Positions 1 to 7,382 of a stretch of DNA of 64,000 bases are shown one piece after another; position 1 is the stretch's first letter; the number at the start of each line of letters is the position of its first letter. This DNA comes from Lachnospiraceae bacterium UBA2864. Its GTDB lineage: Bacteria > Bacillota > Clostridia > Lachnospirales > Lachnospiraceae. The notes beneath the pieces were generated by a model. That model saw only the letters and a program-made list of their open reading frames with translations, had not been told where the DNA came from and did no database searches. Location of the stretch: positions 20,322 through 84,321 of the forward strand of contig DEFA01000050.1 in the NCBI GenBank assembly GCA_002350525.1. The letters are read 5' to 3'. The position numbers were made by a program, and so were the translations under genes.

Positions 1-1478
1 AAGATATCCTGCTCCATGGAATCGAAAACTTCCAGCATTGCATTATCGAGAGTCTGATTATCTTCATAATCTTCGCTGGCATAAATTCTTGCAACAGCTC
101 TGCTCATCTCATTCGCAAAATCTTTCTCCGATTCGCTCCATATTCTCTCTCTTGTATTTTCAATAAAGATAAGACGTCCGAAATACTTATGACCTCTCTT
201 AACCGGATAAACCATGATAGCGCGGACTTTTCCCTCAAACACCTCGACTCTCATTCTGTTGGTCATATTATTCCTGTCGACAACGATTCCTTCCTTGGAT
301 ATAAGTCCCTGCATCTGGGGATCGTAATGATCGCTGTCCCAGGCAAAATTACTTTCTTCCTCAGGGCTCTTGCCTCTCTTGGACCAGTAATCGACGATAT
401 TCATAACTTCCGGATTCTTATCATCAAATGCATAGAACACAACATAGTCAACTCCAAGAAGCTTTCCTGCTTTCTCGAAATACTTGTAGTACTCGGCTTC
501 TCCGTTTCCTATGTCAGTCATCATCTTAGTGATGATCTTCTTCTCTTTTATCTCAAATTCCAGAGCATCTCTCTTAGCCTTGTTCTTATCGGAACCGACT
601 ATTCTGTTATAGAGTCTGGACAAATGCTCTGAGATTACATCAGCCACATTCCACTGATTGTTGTATACCTTAAACAGCTTCTGTGCCTGTCCCTTGTTAT
701 GGGCATACAGGATCCACATGCCGCAGCATATTCCGTTGATAACTATCGGTGCCGCAGCAATCCTTCTCTCCTGTGCAGCTTCTTCTTTCCTGTCATCCTC
801 TATCTGAAGAAATACAGGATTGTTGTCGGATATGAGTGATGTCTTGATCTTCTCAAAGAAAGGCTGATTGAGAGGATTCTTCAGATACTCGTAAAACTCG
901 CCGAAATAACTGGCCGGACCCTTAGGCTCGGCAAGAAGTCTTCCGTTCATATCCAGCAGGGCAGAGTAGAGTTCACACGAATTGGCAAAGTTGTCAAAGT
1001 AATCATTTACTCTGTTATCTGCCACAAAGTCCTTAGTAAAACGCACATCCGTCTGAACGGTATCCTGCTGAATATTTTCAACATTCTGAAGCGATACCGC
1101 ACTTCGAACTTCGCTTATAATATATTCCACAACATAGTCACCCGGTTCCTTCTTAAGGAAAATGATGTCCATGTTAACCTTTCTCAATTTATTATCATCT
1201 CCGATGACTCTCAATTCATCCGAAAAGTCATTACCCGATCTGAAACCGAACTTCATGGCTTCCGCAAAGCTTTCCCTGTCTTCGGGATGAATATAATCCT
1301 CAGGCAGACGATATCCCTTGACAATGTTTTTAACATTCATACCAAGCATTTCGATATTGTCTGAAAGGTAGAGCAGCTTACTGCGCCTAATCTTCTTAGG
1401 ACTGTCAAACTGTCTTACCATTACTGCTAAGCCGGCCTTTTCAATTGCCGCATAGAGATAATCATTTTCTGTAACCAT
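1..1478 (-). CDS. PAS/GAF-type sensory protein, C-terminus beyond window edge
   Basis: This reading frame is open from an ATG at 1478 to the left edge, so only the first 492 codons are visible. The first 110 or so residues resemble a PAS-type sensor (LLYLSDNIEMLGM and YIHPEDRESFAEAM are typical PAS wording). Two regions that look like GAF domains follow, roughly residues 135-290 and 320-475; the second contains YFGRLIFIENTRERIW, the usual last strands of a GAF fold. No transmembrane segment is seen, so it is probably cytoplasmic. PAS-GAF-GAF proteins of this kind usually end in a GGDEF, EAL, HD-GYP or kinase output domain, which would lie outside the window. The ligand cannot be told. The start is the first in-frame ATG, but no strong ribosome binding site precedes it. 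Confidence 0.7.
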   Translation of the reverse strand, partial: MVTENDYLYAAIEKAGLAVMVRQFDSPKKIRRSKLLYLSDNIEMLGMNVKNIVKGYRLPEDYIHPEDRESFAEAMKFGFRSGNDFSDELRVIGDDNKLRKVNMDIIFLKKEPGDYVVEYIISEVRSAVSLQNVENIQQDTVQTDVRFTKDFVADNRVNDYFDNFANSCELYSALLDMNGRLLAEPKGPASYFGEFYEYLKNPLNQPFFEKIKTSLISDNNPVFLQIEDDRKEEAAQERRIAAAPIVINGICCGMWILYAHNKGQAQKLFKVYNNQWNVADVISEHLSRLYNRIVGSDKNKAKRDALEFEIKEKKIITKMMTDIGNGEAEYYKYFEKAGKLLGVDYVVFYAFDDKNPEVMNIVDYWSKRGKSPEEESNFAWDSDHYDPQMQGLISKEGIVVDRNNMTNRMRVEVFEGKVRAIMVYPVKRGHKYFGRLIFIENTRERIWSESEKDFANEMSRAVARIYASEDYEDNQTLDNAMLEVFDSMEQDI

Positions 1479-1584
1479 GTGTAAACCCCATCCACAAAAT
1501 ACAAACCCTTATATACTATACAGCTGCTCCTTTAGAAAAAGATAGAGGAACGGTTAAATTCGTTCCTCTGTAATTACCTATAAT

Positions 1585-2544
1585 TTAGCTCTGGGAAACT
1601 GTCAGATCAGAAAAAGCGCTTTCCGAAACCTTCTTTGTATTATCAACCGCTGTTACTACTTCCGTAAGAGCATTCTGAAGCTGTGAAAGATATTCGCTGA
1701 TAGAATCAAACTCCCTCTTAACAGAAGCTCGGTTCTGACGAATCTCCTCTCTTGTTGCAGCCTTCTTAATCTCGCAATCGGCTTCTGTCTCTTCTCTGAG
1801 TTTAGCACATGCAGCTTCTGTTTCTTCATTCAGCTGACGGCAGCGTTCCTCAGTCTCGGAATCAAGCTGATGGCAACGCTCTTCTGTCTCAGAATCAAGC
1901 TGACGGCAACGTGCTTCTGTCTCATAGTTAAGTCTGTCACATCTTTCCTTTGTCTCTGTGCTGAGCTTCTCTGCCTCTTCTCTTGTAGTTCTCTTAAGCT
2001 CTTCGCACTCGGCAACAGTTGTCTCACGCTGATCCCTTAGGCTCTCCTGAGTCTCGTTCACAAGTCTGTTCATCTCACTCTCTGTTGATACCTTGAGATT
2101 CTCACACTGTGCTGTCGTTTCCTCAATCATCTGCTGGCACTGTGCTGTCGTTTCAGCTGTTCTTGCCTCGCATTCTTCTCTTGTCTTTCTTGTTAACTCA
2201 TCAGCTGACTCTCTTGCAGCAAGCAGAGTTCTTGATATTGACTCATATCTTGTAGCTGACTCCATATCTCTCTTCTTATAATCTTCAAGCTCAACTTTAA
2301 GCTTTGCAAGCTCAGCCTCAAGATTCTCATTAACAGATTTAAGGTTATCTATAACACTGTCAGACTCTGTCTTATTAACTTCACGCATCTGCTGAAGTCC
2401 CTTAACCGCTTCACTGAGCTTTGCCGTATCTTCCTTAAGTTTCGCAATCTGCTTCTCGTAATCCTCCTGCTGACTCTCAATATAAGCTTCAACAGCTTTT
2501 TTATCATATCCGCCAAATGACACTGTTTTGATATCTAATTCCAT
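1585..2544 (-). CDS. DivIVA-like coiled-coil protein with 11-residue Cys repeats
   Basis: A 319-residue, highly charged, almost wholly coiled-coil protein. The N-terminus (FGGYDKKAVEAYIES) matches the short N-terminal domain of DivIVA/GpsB-like proteins, which bind curved membrane or division-site partners, so a role in cell shape or division is inferred. Residues 120-273 form about fourteen tandem 11-residue units of the type ETEERCRQLDS, with Cys at the same place in ten of them. A short non-repetitive tail of about 45 residues follows. There is no signal peptide or membrane segment. An AAGGGG sequence lies upstream of the ATG. It stands alone, reading away from the lipoprotein gene on the other strand. 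The exact partner is unknown; general cytoskeletal scaffolding is an alternative. Confidence 0.65.
   Translation of the reverse strand: MELDIKTVSFGGYDKKAVEAYIESQQEDYEKQIAKLKEDTAKLSEAVKGLQQMREVNKTESDSVIDNLKSVNENLEAELAKLKVELEDYKKRDMESATRYESISRTLLAARESADELTRKTREECEARTAETTAQCQQMIEETTAQCENLKVSTESEMNRLVNETQESLRDQRETTVAECEELKRTTREEAEKLSTETKERCDRLNYETEARCRQLDSETEERCHQLDSETEERCRQLNEETEAACAKLREETEADCEIKKAATREEIRQNRASVKREFDSISEYLSQLQNALTEVVTAVDNTKKVSESAFSDLTVSQS
1726..2187 (-). repeat. 33-bp (11-residue) coding repeats in the coiled-coil gene
   Basis: About fourteen tandem units encode an 11-residue (hendecad) pattern such as ETEARCRQLDS / ETEERCHQLDS. Residues 125, 136, 147, 180, 202, 213, 224, 235, 246 and 257 are Cys, all in one 11-residue register; the in-register positions 158, 169, 191 and 268 are Met, Leu, Ala and Ile. 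The nucleotide repeat is strongest between about 1800 and 1930. Confidence 0.85.
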
Positions 2545-2718
2545 CTTACTTACGAGCCCCTTTCACTAAAGTTCAATCTATTATCTGCTGATATTCTCAT
2601 GTCAGCATACCATAGGTTAGTATAACACAAACCCTCATCTAATGCATCTACAAATTAAGTTTTAAATCTTTAGATTTTATGATAGAATGTAGCATATTTG
2701 ATTGAAAGGACTTATTCG

Positions 2719-3456
2719 ATGAAACATCTCAGATTTAACAGAATTATATACCTCATGCTTTCACTTATCTTCATGCTTTCTATTACCGGCTGCGGTGCAA
2801 AAAAAGAAGAAAGATATCTCACCTATGTTGACAGTCTGATATCGGCAAATTATCTGAACGCAAGTGATGAGTACACCAGAACAACAGGTGCAAGTCAGGA
2901 AGAAGCCGATGCAATGTACCTTCAGAACGTAACAAGACTTGCCACCAACCTTGAAAACTTCTACGGTCTTAACATATCGGGTGATATGGAGCTTGCTCCT
3001 CGAATGGTTGAGCTTGCCAAGAAGATATATTCCAAAGCACGATTCAGCACAGACTCCGCATATAAGGATAACAACATTTACTATGTTGACGTAACCATAT
3101 ATCCGATAGATCTTCTGAACCAGACACATGAAGATATACTCAGCTATATAAATGATTTTAATGTCCGCGTTGCTAACGGTGATTACAACGATTATGTCAA
3201 AGAAGATTACGAGCATGAATTCGCATCCGGGATCATAGACATACTTGAAGATGCCGTAGGAAACATAAGCTATGCGGATCCCGTAAATATAAAAGTACGT
3301 ATCATTCAGAGTGATTCGAATTTCTATATCAGCAACGAGGATTTCAGGGCAATAGATATGGCAATTCTCTCAACAGATGCTTCGAAGTATGAAAAAGAGG
3401 CAGCCGAAGCCGCCTCTCAGTCTGATGCATCTCCTTCCGATTCAACCGGAGAATGA
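2719..3456 (+). CDS. Lipoprotein of unknown function
   Basis: A 245-residue protein with a lipoprotein signal: a basic start (MKHLRFNR), a hydrophobic stretch and the lipobox SITGC, with Cys25 as the predicted lipidated residue. The mature part is acidic and helical, with YLTYVDSLISANYLN just after the anchor, and ends in a low-complexity Ala/Ser/Asp tail. The arrangement recalls DUF5105-like lipoproteins of Firmicutes, but I cannot confirm family membership. The ATG at 2719 is preceded by GAAAGGA at good spacing; a longer frame from a TTG at 2698 lacks that signal. The stop touches the stop of the convergent gene with no bases between. Confidence 0.7.
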   Translation: MKHLRFNRIIYLMLSLIFMLSITGCGAKKEERYLTYVDSLISANYLNASDEYTRTTGASQEEADAMYLQNVTRLATNLENFYGLNISGDMELAPRMVELAKKIYSKARFSTDSAYKDNNIYYVDVTIYPIDLLNQTHEDILSYINDFNVRVANGDYNDYVKEDYEHEFASGIIDILEDAVGNISYADPVNIKVRIIQSDSNFYISNEDFRAIDMAILSTDASKYEKEAAEAASQSDASPSDSTGE

Positions 3457-3798
3457 TCAATTCCATCTTTCAAGATGGTACTCTTTTTTAAGTCTGTATA
3501 AGCACTCGCTTATACCGTCAAGTGCCGTCTGCAGCACATTTGATTCGAATAATTCATGAACCTCGCCGTCAGGATAAAGTCTTTTAAATATATCCGATAA
3601 GTTTATAACAGACGTACTGTCTTCATACTTTATCAGATCTTCCAATTCCATACCGAAATCCGTAAGAACCCTGTAGATCACTCTTTCCTGAGAGAGACCC
3701 GGGGTTCTCATTATTATATCGTAATAATATTTAACCCCGTATATATATCCCTTTTTGTTGGACGGCATATCGGATACTTTCCTTATAACCTCATCCAT
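3457..3798 (-). CDS. Small conserved-looking hypothetical protein downstream of metG
   Basis: A 113-residue soluble protein that I do not recognise. It is mixed charged and hydrophobic with no signal peptide, metal motif or membrane span. The ATG at 3798 lies ten bases after AAGGAG; a TTG at 3804 would be too close to that site. It starts about 14 bases after the metG stop and is probably cotranscribed with metG. The pattern of helices around YYYDIIMRTPGLSQERVIYRVL suggests a small helical bundle. Its 3' end carries the terminator-like hairpin of the opposing lipoprotein gene. Confidence 0.55.
   Translation of the reverse strand: MDEVIRKVSDMPSNKKGYIYGVKYYYDIIMRTPGLSQERVIYRVLTDFGMELEDLIKYEDSTSVINLSDIFKRLYPDGEVHELFESNVLQTALDGISECLYRLKKEYHLERWN
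3463..3490 (+). terminator. Terminator-like hairpin embedded in the convergent gene
   Basis: CCATCT-ttca-AGATGG followed by tactctttttt, just after the lipoprotein stop. It lies inside the 3' coding end of the opposite-strand gene. Confidence 0.5.
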
Positions 3799-3812
3799 AA
3801 TCAAAAAACTCC

Positions 3813-5795
3813 TTAACTGATCATAGAACCTGCCGGCATATCCTTTTCCGCTGTCAGGAGTGCAAGATTCCCATCCTCATCCTCAGCACAAAGAAGCATT
3901 CCCTCTGACAATACTCCGGCCAGCTTGGCTGGCTTAAGATTTGTTATAACAACGACTTTCTTACCGACCATATCTTCCGGTGAATAAAAATTCTTGATTC
4001 CCGAAACGATCTGAAGTGTACGTCCCGAAACCTTTACCTGCGAACAGATAAGTTTCTTTGACTTCGGAACTTCCTCACATGACAGAACTTCACCTATCTG
4101 AAGCTGAAGTTTATCGAAATCATCAAGACTTATCTCCTGCTTTACAAGATTTTCAACTGTTGCAGGCTCTTTCTTCTCTTCCTTCTTAGGTTTCTTTGTT
4201 TCTTCCGGCTCTTCTTCCTTTGCCGGGAATCTTATAGCCAGTTCATCAAGCATCTTCGCTTCATCTATTCTCTGAAACAGGATCTCAGGAGAATCCGTAA
4301 CCTTATTGCCTGAAGGATACAGTCCGAATTCACCGAGTTCCGTAACCGCTCTCTTTTCGGTATTAAGCTGCTCTAAGATACGCTTGCTTGTATCCGGAAG
4401 GAATGACTCAAGAAGAGTTGCTCCGATAGTAATACTCTCAACGAGATTGTAAAGAACCGTAGCAAGTCTGTCCTGCTTATCCTCATCCTTTGCAAGAACC
4501 CAAGGCATAGTTTCGTCTATATACTTATTGCATCTCTTGAAGAGATTCCATATTTCCGTAATGGCATCGGCAACACGAAGCTTGTCCATGCACTGATTAA
4601 CCTTAAGTCTTGTACCGATAACCGTAGCCTTAAGATCATCGTCAAATGTATCGGTTACATTTCTGTTCTCAACCACTCCGCCGAAATACTTATTGCTCAT
4701 TGAGATAGTTCTGTTAACAAGATTTCCGAGAACATTTGCGAGGTCGGAATTAAATCTTTCGATCATAAGCTCCCATGATACAACACCGTCGTTTTCGAAA
4801 GGCATCTCATGAAGAAGGAAATATCTTACCGGATCAACACCGAAGTAATCTACCATATCATCGGCATAGATTACATTTCCCTTTGACTTACTCATCTTTC
4901 CGTCACTCTGGATAAGCCATGGATGACCGAATACCTGCTTAGGAAGCGGAAGGTCAAGTGCCATGAGCATGATTGGCCAGTAAATGGTATGGAATCTTAA
5001 AATGTCCTTACCGATAAGGTGAAGATCACATGGCCAGTACTTATCGAACATAGGATCCGACTGTCCGTTTACATGATATCCGAGACCGGTGATATAGTTG
5101 CTGAGCGCATCAATCCATACATATACAACATGCTTCGGATCAAAATCTACCGGAATTCCCCATTTGAAAGAAGTTCTGGATACGCAGAGATCCTGAAGAC
5201 CCGGCTTGAGGAACGTATTGACCATCTCGTTCTTTCTTGATTCCGGCTGTATAAACTCAGGATTATCCTCGATATACTTTATAAGTCTGTCAGCATACTT
5301 ACTCATCTTGAAGAAATAAGCTTCTTCCGATGCAGGTGCTACAGGACGTCCGCAGTCAGGACAACATCCGTCAACAACCTGAGCCTTTGTCCAGAAAGAC
5401 TCACACGGAGTACAGTATAATCCTTCATACTTTCCCTTATATATATCGCCCTTTTCATAGAGCTTCTTAAATATTGCCTGTATCTCAACCTCATGATCCT
5501 TATCCGTAGTTCTGATGAACTTGTCATATGAAGTATTCATGAGATCCCATATTCTCTTAATCTCTGTTGCCTTTTCATCAACGAATTCCTGAGGTGTGGA
5601 AAGACTTTCGAATGCCTTCGTCTCGATCTTCTGTCCGTGTTCATCGGTTCCTGTCTGGAATCTTACATCATATCCGATGAATCTCTTGTACCTTGCAATG
5701 CTGTCTGCAAGTACGATCTCATAGGTATTTCCTATATGAGGTTTACCTGAGGCATAAGCAATTGCCGTAGTAATGTAGTATGGTTTCTTTGCCAT
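3813..5795 (-). CDS. metG: Methionine--tRNA ligase
   Basis: Charges tRNA-Met with methionine in the cytoplasm. The 660-residue protein shows the class I signature as PHIGN near residue 20 and the KMSKSKG loop. A zinc-knuckle region with CTPC and CCPDC marks the MetG1-type subgroup common in Firmicutes. The last 110 or so residues form the dimerising tRNA-binding domain (DDFDKLQLQIGEVLSCEEV), preceded by a Lys/Glu-rich linker. The start at 5795 follows GGAGGGGAG with seven bases of spacing; an upstream in-frame ATG at 5840 gives a 15-residue extension without such a site and is not chosen. A small unknown gene follows closely downstream; murA lies upstream behind its own terminator. Confidence 0.97.
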   Translation of the reverse strand: MAKKPYYITTAIAYASGKPHIGNTYEIVLADSIARYKRFIGYDVRFQTGTDEHGQKIETKAFESLSTPQEFVDEKATEIKRIWDLMNTSYDKFIRTTDKDHEVEIQAIFKKLYEKGDIYKGKYEGLYCTPCESFWTKAQVVDGCCPDCGRPVAPASEEAYFFKMSKYADRLIKYIEDNPEFIQPESRKNEMVNTFLKPGLQDLCVSRTSFKWGIPVDFDPKHVVYVWIDALSNYITGLGYHVNGQSDPMFDKYWPCDLHLIGKDILRFHTIYWPIMLMALDLPLPKQVFGHPWLIQSDGKMSKSKGNVIYADDMVDYFGVDPVRYFLLHEMPFENDGVVSWELMIERFNSDLANVLGNLVNRTISMSNKYFGGVVENRNVTDTFDDDLKATVIGTRLKVNQCMDKLRVADAITEIWNLFKRCNKYIDETMPWVLAKDEDKQDRLATVLYNLVESITIGATLLESFLPDTSKRILEQLNTEKRAVTELGEFGLYPSGNKVTDSPEILFQRIDEAKMLDELAIRFPAKEEEPEETKKPKKEEKKEPATVENLVKQEISLDDFDKLQLQIGEVLSCEEVPKSKKLICSQVKVSGRTLQIVSGIKNFYSPEDMVGKKVVVITNLKPAKLAGVLSEGMLLCAEDEDGNLALLTAEKDMPAGSMIS

Positions 5796-5856
5796 TTTCG
5801 TTCTCCCCTCCGACTGCAGACTAATGGTATCTGCGGCCATGAAATGATAAATAAAA

Positions 5857-5884
5857 ATCGGGTAGATTTTCCCGTCTACCCGAT
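5857..5884 (-). terminator. Rho-independent terminator of murA
   Basis: A ten-base-pair stem, ATCGGGTAGA paired with TCTACCCGAT around an eight-base loop, is followed on the minus strand by TTTTATTTAT. It separates murA from metG. Confidence 0.85.
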
Positions 5885-5927
5885 ATTATACATACTTCAG
5901 TTATTTCAAACAAGTATCAACTTCGGA

Positions 5928-7232
5928 TTATCCGACTCTGAGTTTGAACTTCTGAACTTCTCTCTCCGAATCAACAATCTCCATATGTCCGCCAAGAGCA
6001 CGAACCTTCTCATCGAAGTCTTCATAACCTCTCTTGATATACTGGATTTCATCAATAGTACTGTAACCGTCTGCCGCAAGTGCTGCGATAACAAGTGCCG
6101 CACCGGCGCGGAGATCGGATGCCGTAATCCTTGCACCCGAGTACTTATCAGTACCGGTTATAATAGCCGTATTGTTCTCAACTCTTATATGAGCACCCAT
6201 ACGTACCAGCTCCGATACATAACGGAATCTGTTCTCGAATATGCTTTCGGTAACAAGGCTTGTACCTGTTGCTATACCCAGAACGGTTGCCATCTGCGCC
6301 TGCATATCCGTAGGAAATCCCGGATAAGGAAGAGTCTTGATCTGAGTAGCCTTAAGGGCTCCGTCAGCCATAACTCTGACAGAATCATCGTATTCTATAA
6401 CATTTGCGCCCATCTCTATAAGCTTTGAAGAGATAGCCTCAAGGTGCTTAGGGATGACATTCTTAATGAGTACATTACCTCTTGTGGCAACTGCCATAGT
6501 CATGAAGGTTCCCGCCTCAATCTGATCAGGGATGATAGAATACTCTGCACCGTGAAGTCTCTCAACTCCGCGGACTCTGATGACATCTGTTCCTGCGCCC
6601 TTAATATTGGCGCCCATTGTATTGAGGAAGTTGGCCACATCAACTATATGAGGCTCCTTCGCTGCATTTTCAATTGTTGTCTTGCCTTCAGCGAGTGCTG
6701 CTGCAAGCATGATGTTGATAGTAGCACCTACAGACACGGTATCAAGATATATATGTGCTCCTGTAAGCTTATCAGCCTTGGCGATTATCTTACCGCCCGA
6801 TACAATATCCGTTGTAGCTCCAAGCTTATTGAAGCCCTTCATATGAAGGTCTATAGGACGTGCTCCTATATCGCAGCCGCCCGGCAGTGCAACATCGGCA
6901 TAATTGAATCTTCCTAAAAGTGCTCCGAGAAGATAATAAGAAGCTCTGATCTTTCTGATATACTCATCATCGACCGAAAGGTTCTCATCACCTCTAATGC
7001 CCTTACCACAGATAACTACTGTATGTTTGTCAAGATATTTAACTGAAGCTCCTATATTCTCAATAGCCTTCAGAAGTGTAATTGTATCTGAAACGTATGG
7101 TACATTTTCAATAGTGCATTCATCCTCTGTCATAATAGCTGCCGCAAGGATACCGAGTGCAGCATTCTTAGCACCTGCTATTACGACCTCACCCTCAAGA
7201 TGAACGCCACCTTTTATGACGTATTGTTCCAT
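5928..7232 (-). CDS. murA: UDP-N-acetylglucosamine 1-carboxyvinyltransferase
   Basis: First committed enzyme of peptidoglycan synthesis: it transfers enolpyruvate from phosphoenolpyruvate to UDP-GlcNAc in the cytoplasm. The 434-residue length fits the family. The N-terminal GAKNAALGILAA motif and the loop GGCDIGARPIDLH with the catalytic Cys120 (the residue attacked by fosfomycin) are intact. The ATG at 7232 is preceded by AAGGAAG; an ATG 42 bases upstream would add MYLFKQKN... and has no ribosome binding site. It is transcribed alone, with hairpins on both sides. Firmicutes often carry two copies, so this may be one of two paralogs. Confidence 0.96.
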   Translation of the reverse strand: MEQYVIKGGVHLEGEVVIAGAKNAALGILAAAIMTEDECTIENVPYVSDTITLLKAIENIGASVKYLDKHTVVICGKGIRGDENLSVDDEYIRKIRASYYLLGALLGRFNYADVALPGGCDIGARPIDLHMKGFNKLGATTDIVSGGKIIAKADKLTGAHIYLDTVSVGATINIMLAAALAEGKTTIENAAKEPHIVDVANFLNTMGANIKGAGTDVIRVRGVERLHGAEYSIIPDQIEAGTFMTMAVATRGNVLIKNVIPKHLEAISSKLIEMGANVIEYDDSVRVMADGALKATQIKTLPYPGFPTDMQAQMATVLGIATGTSLVTESIFENRFRYVSELVRMGAHIRVENNTAIITGTDKYSGARITASDLRAGAALVIAALAADGYSTIDEIQYIKRGYEDFDEKVRALGGHMEIVDSEREVQKFKLRVG

Positions 7233-7270
7233 TTTTAACAATCTTCCTTGGTTTTTTTGCTTAAATAAAT

Positions 7271-7307
7271 ACAAGGATTACGAGCCACTTCAGCCCATAA
7301 TCCTTGT
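7271..7307 (-). terminator. Terminator of the YDQ-repeat membrane protein gene
   Basis: ACAAGGATTA ... TAATCCTTGT inverted repeat followed on the minus strand by ATTTATTTAA; it lies between the stop of the large gene and murA. Confidence 0.7.
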
Positions 7308-7382
7308 AATTATAACACATTCTATGGATTTGTAAAGAAAATATTAAGAAACGGTTAACTAAATGACTTATTTAAGCCTTAT

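Noticed and set aside
189..632. 147-codon plus-strand frame near the left edge
   Set aside because: It is antisense to the continuous PAS/GAF-type frame, which has recognisable domain wording, and lacks a ribosome binding site.
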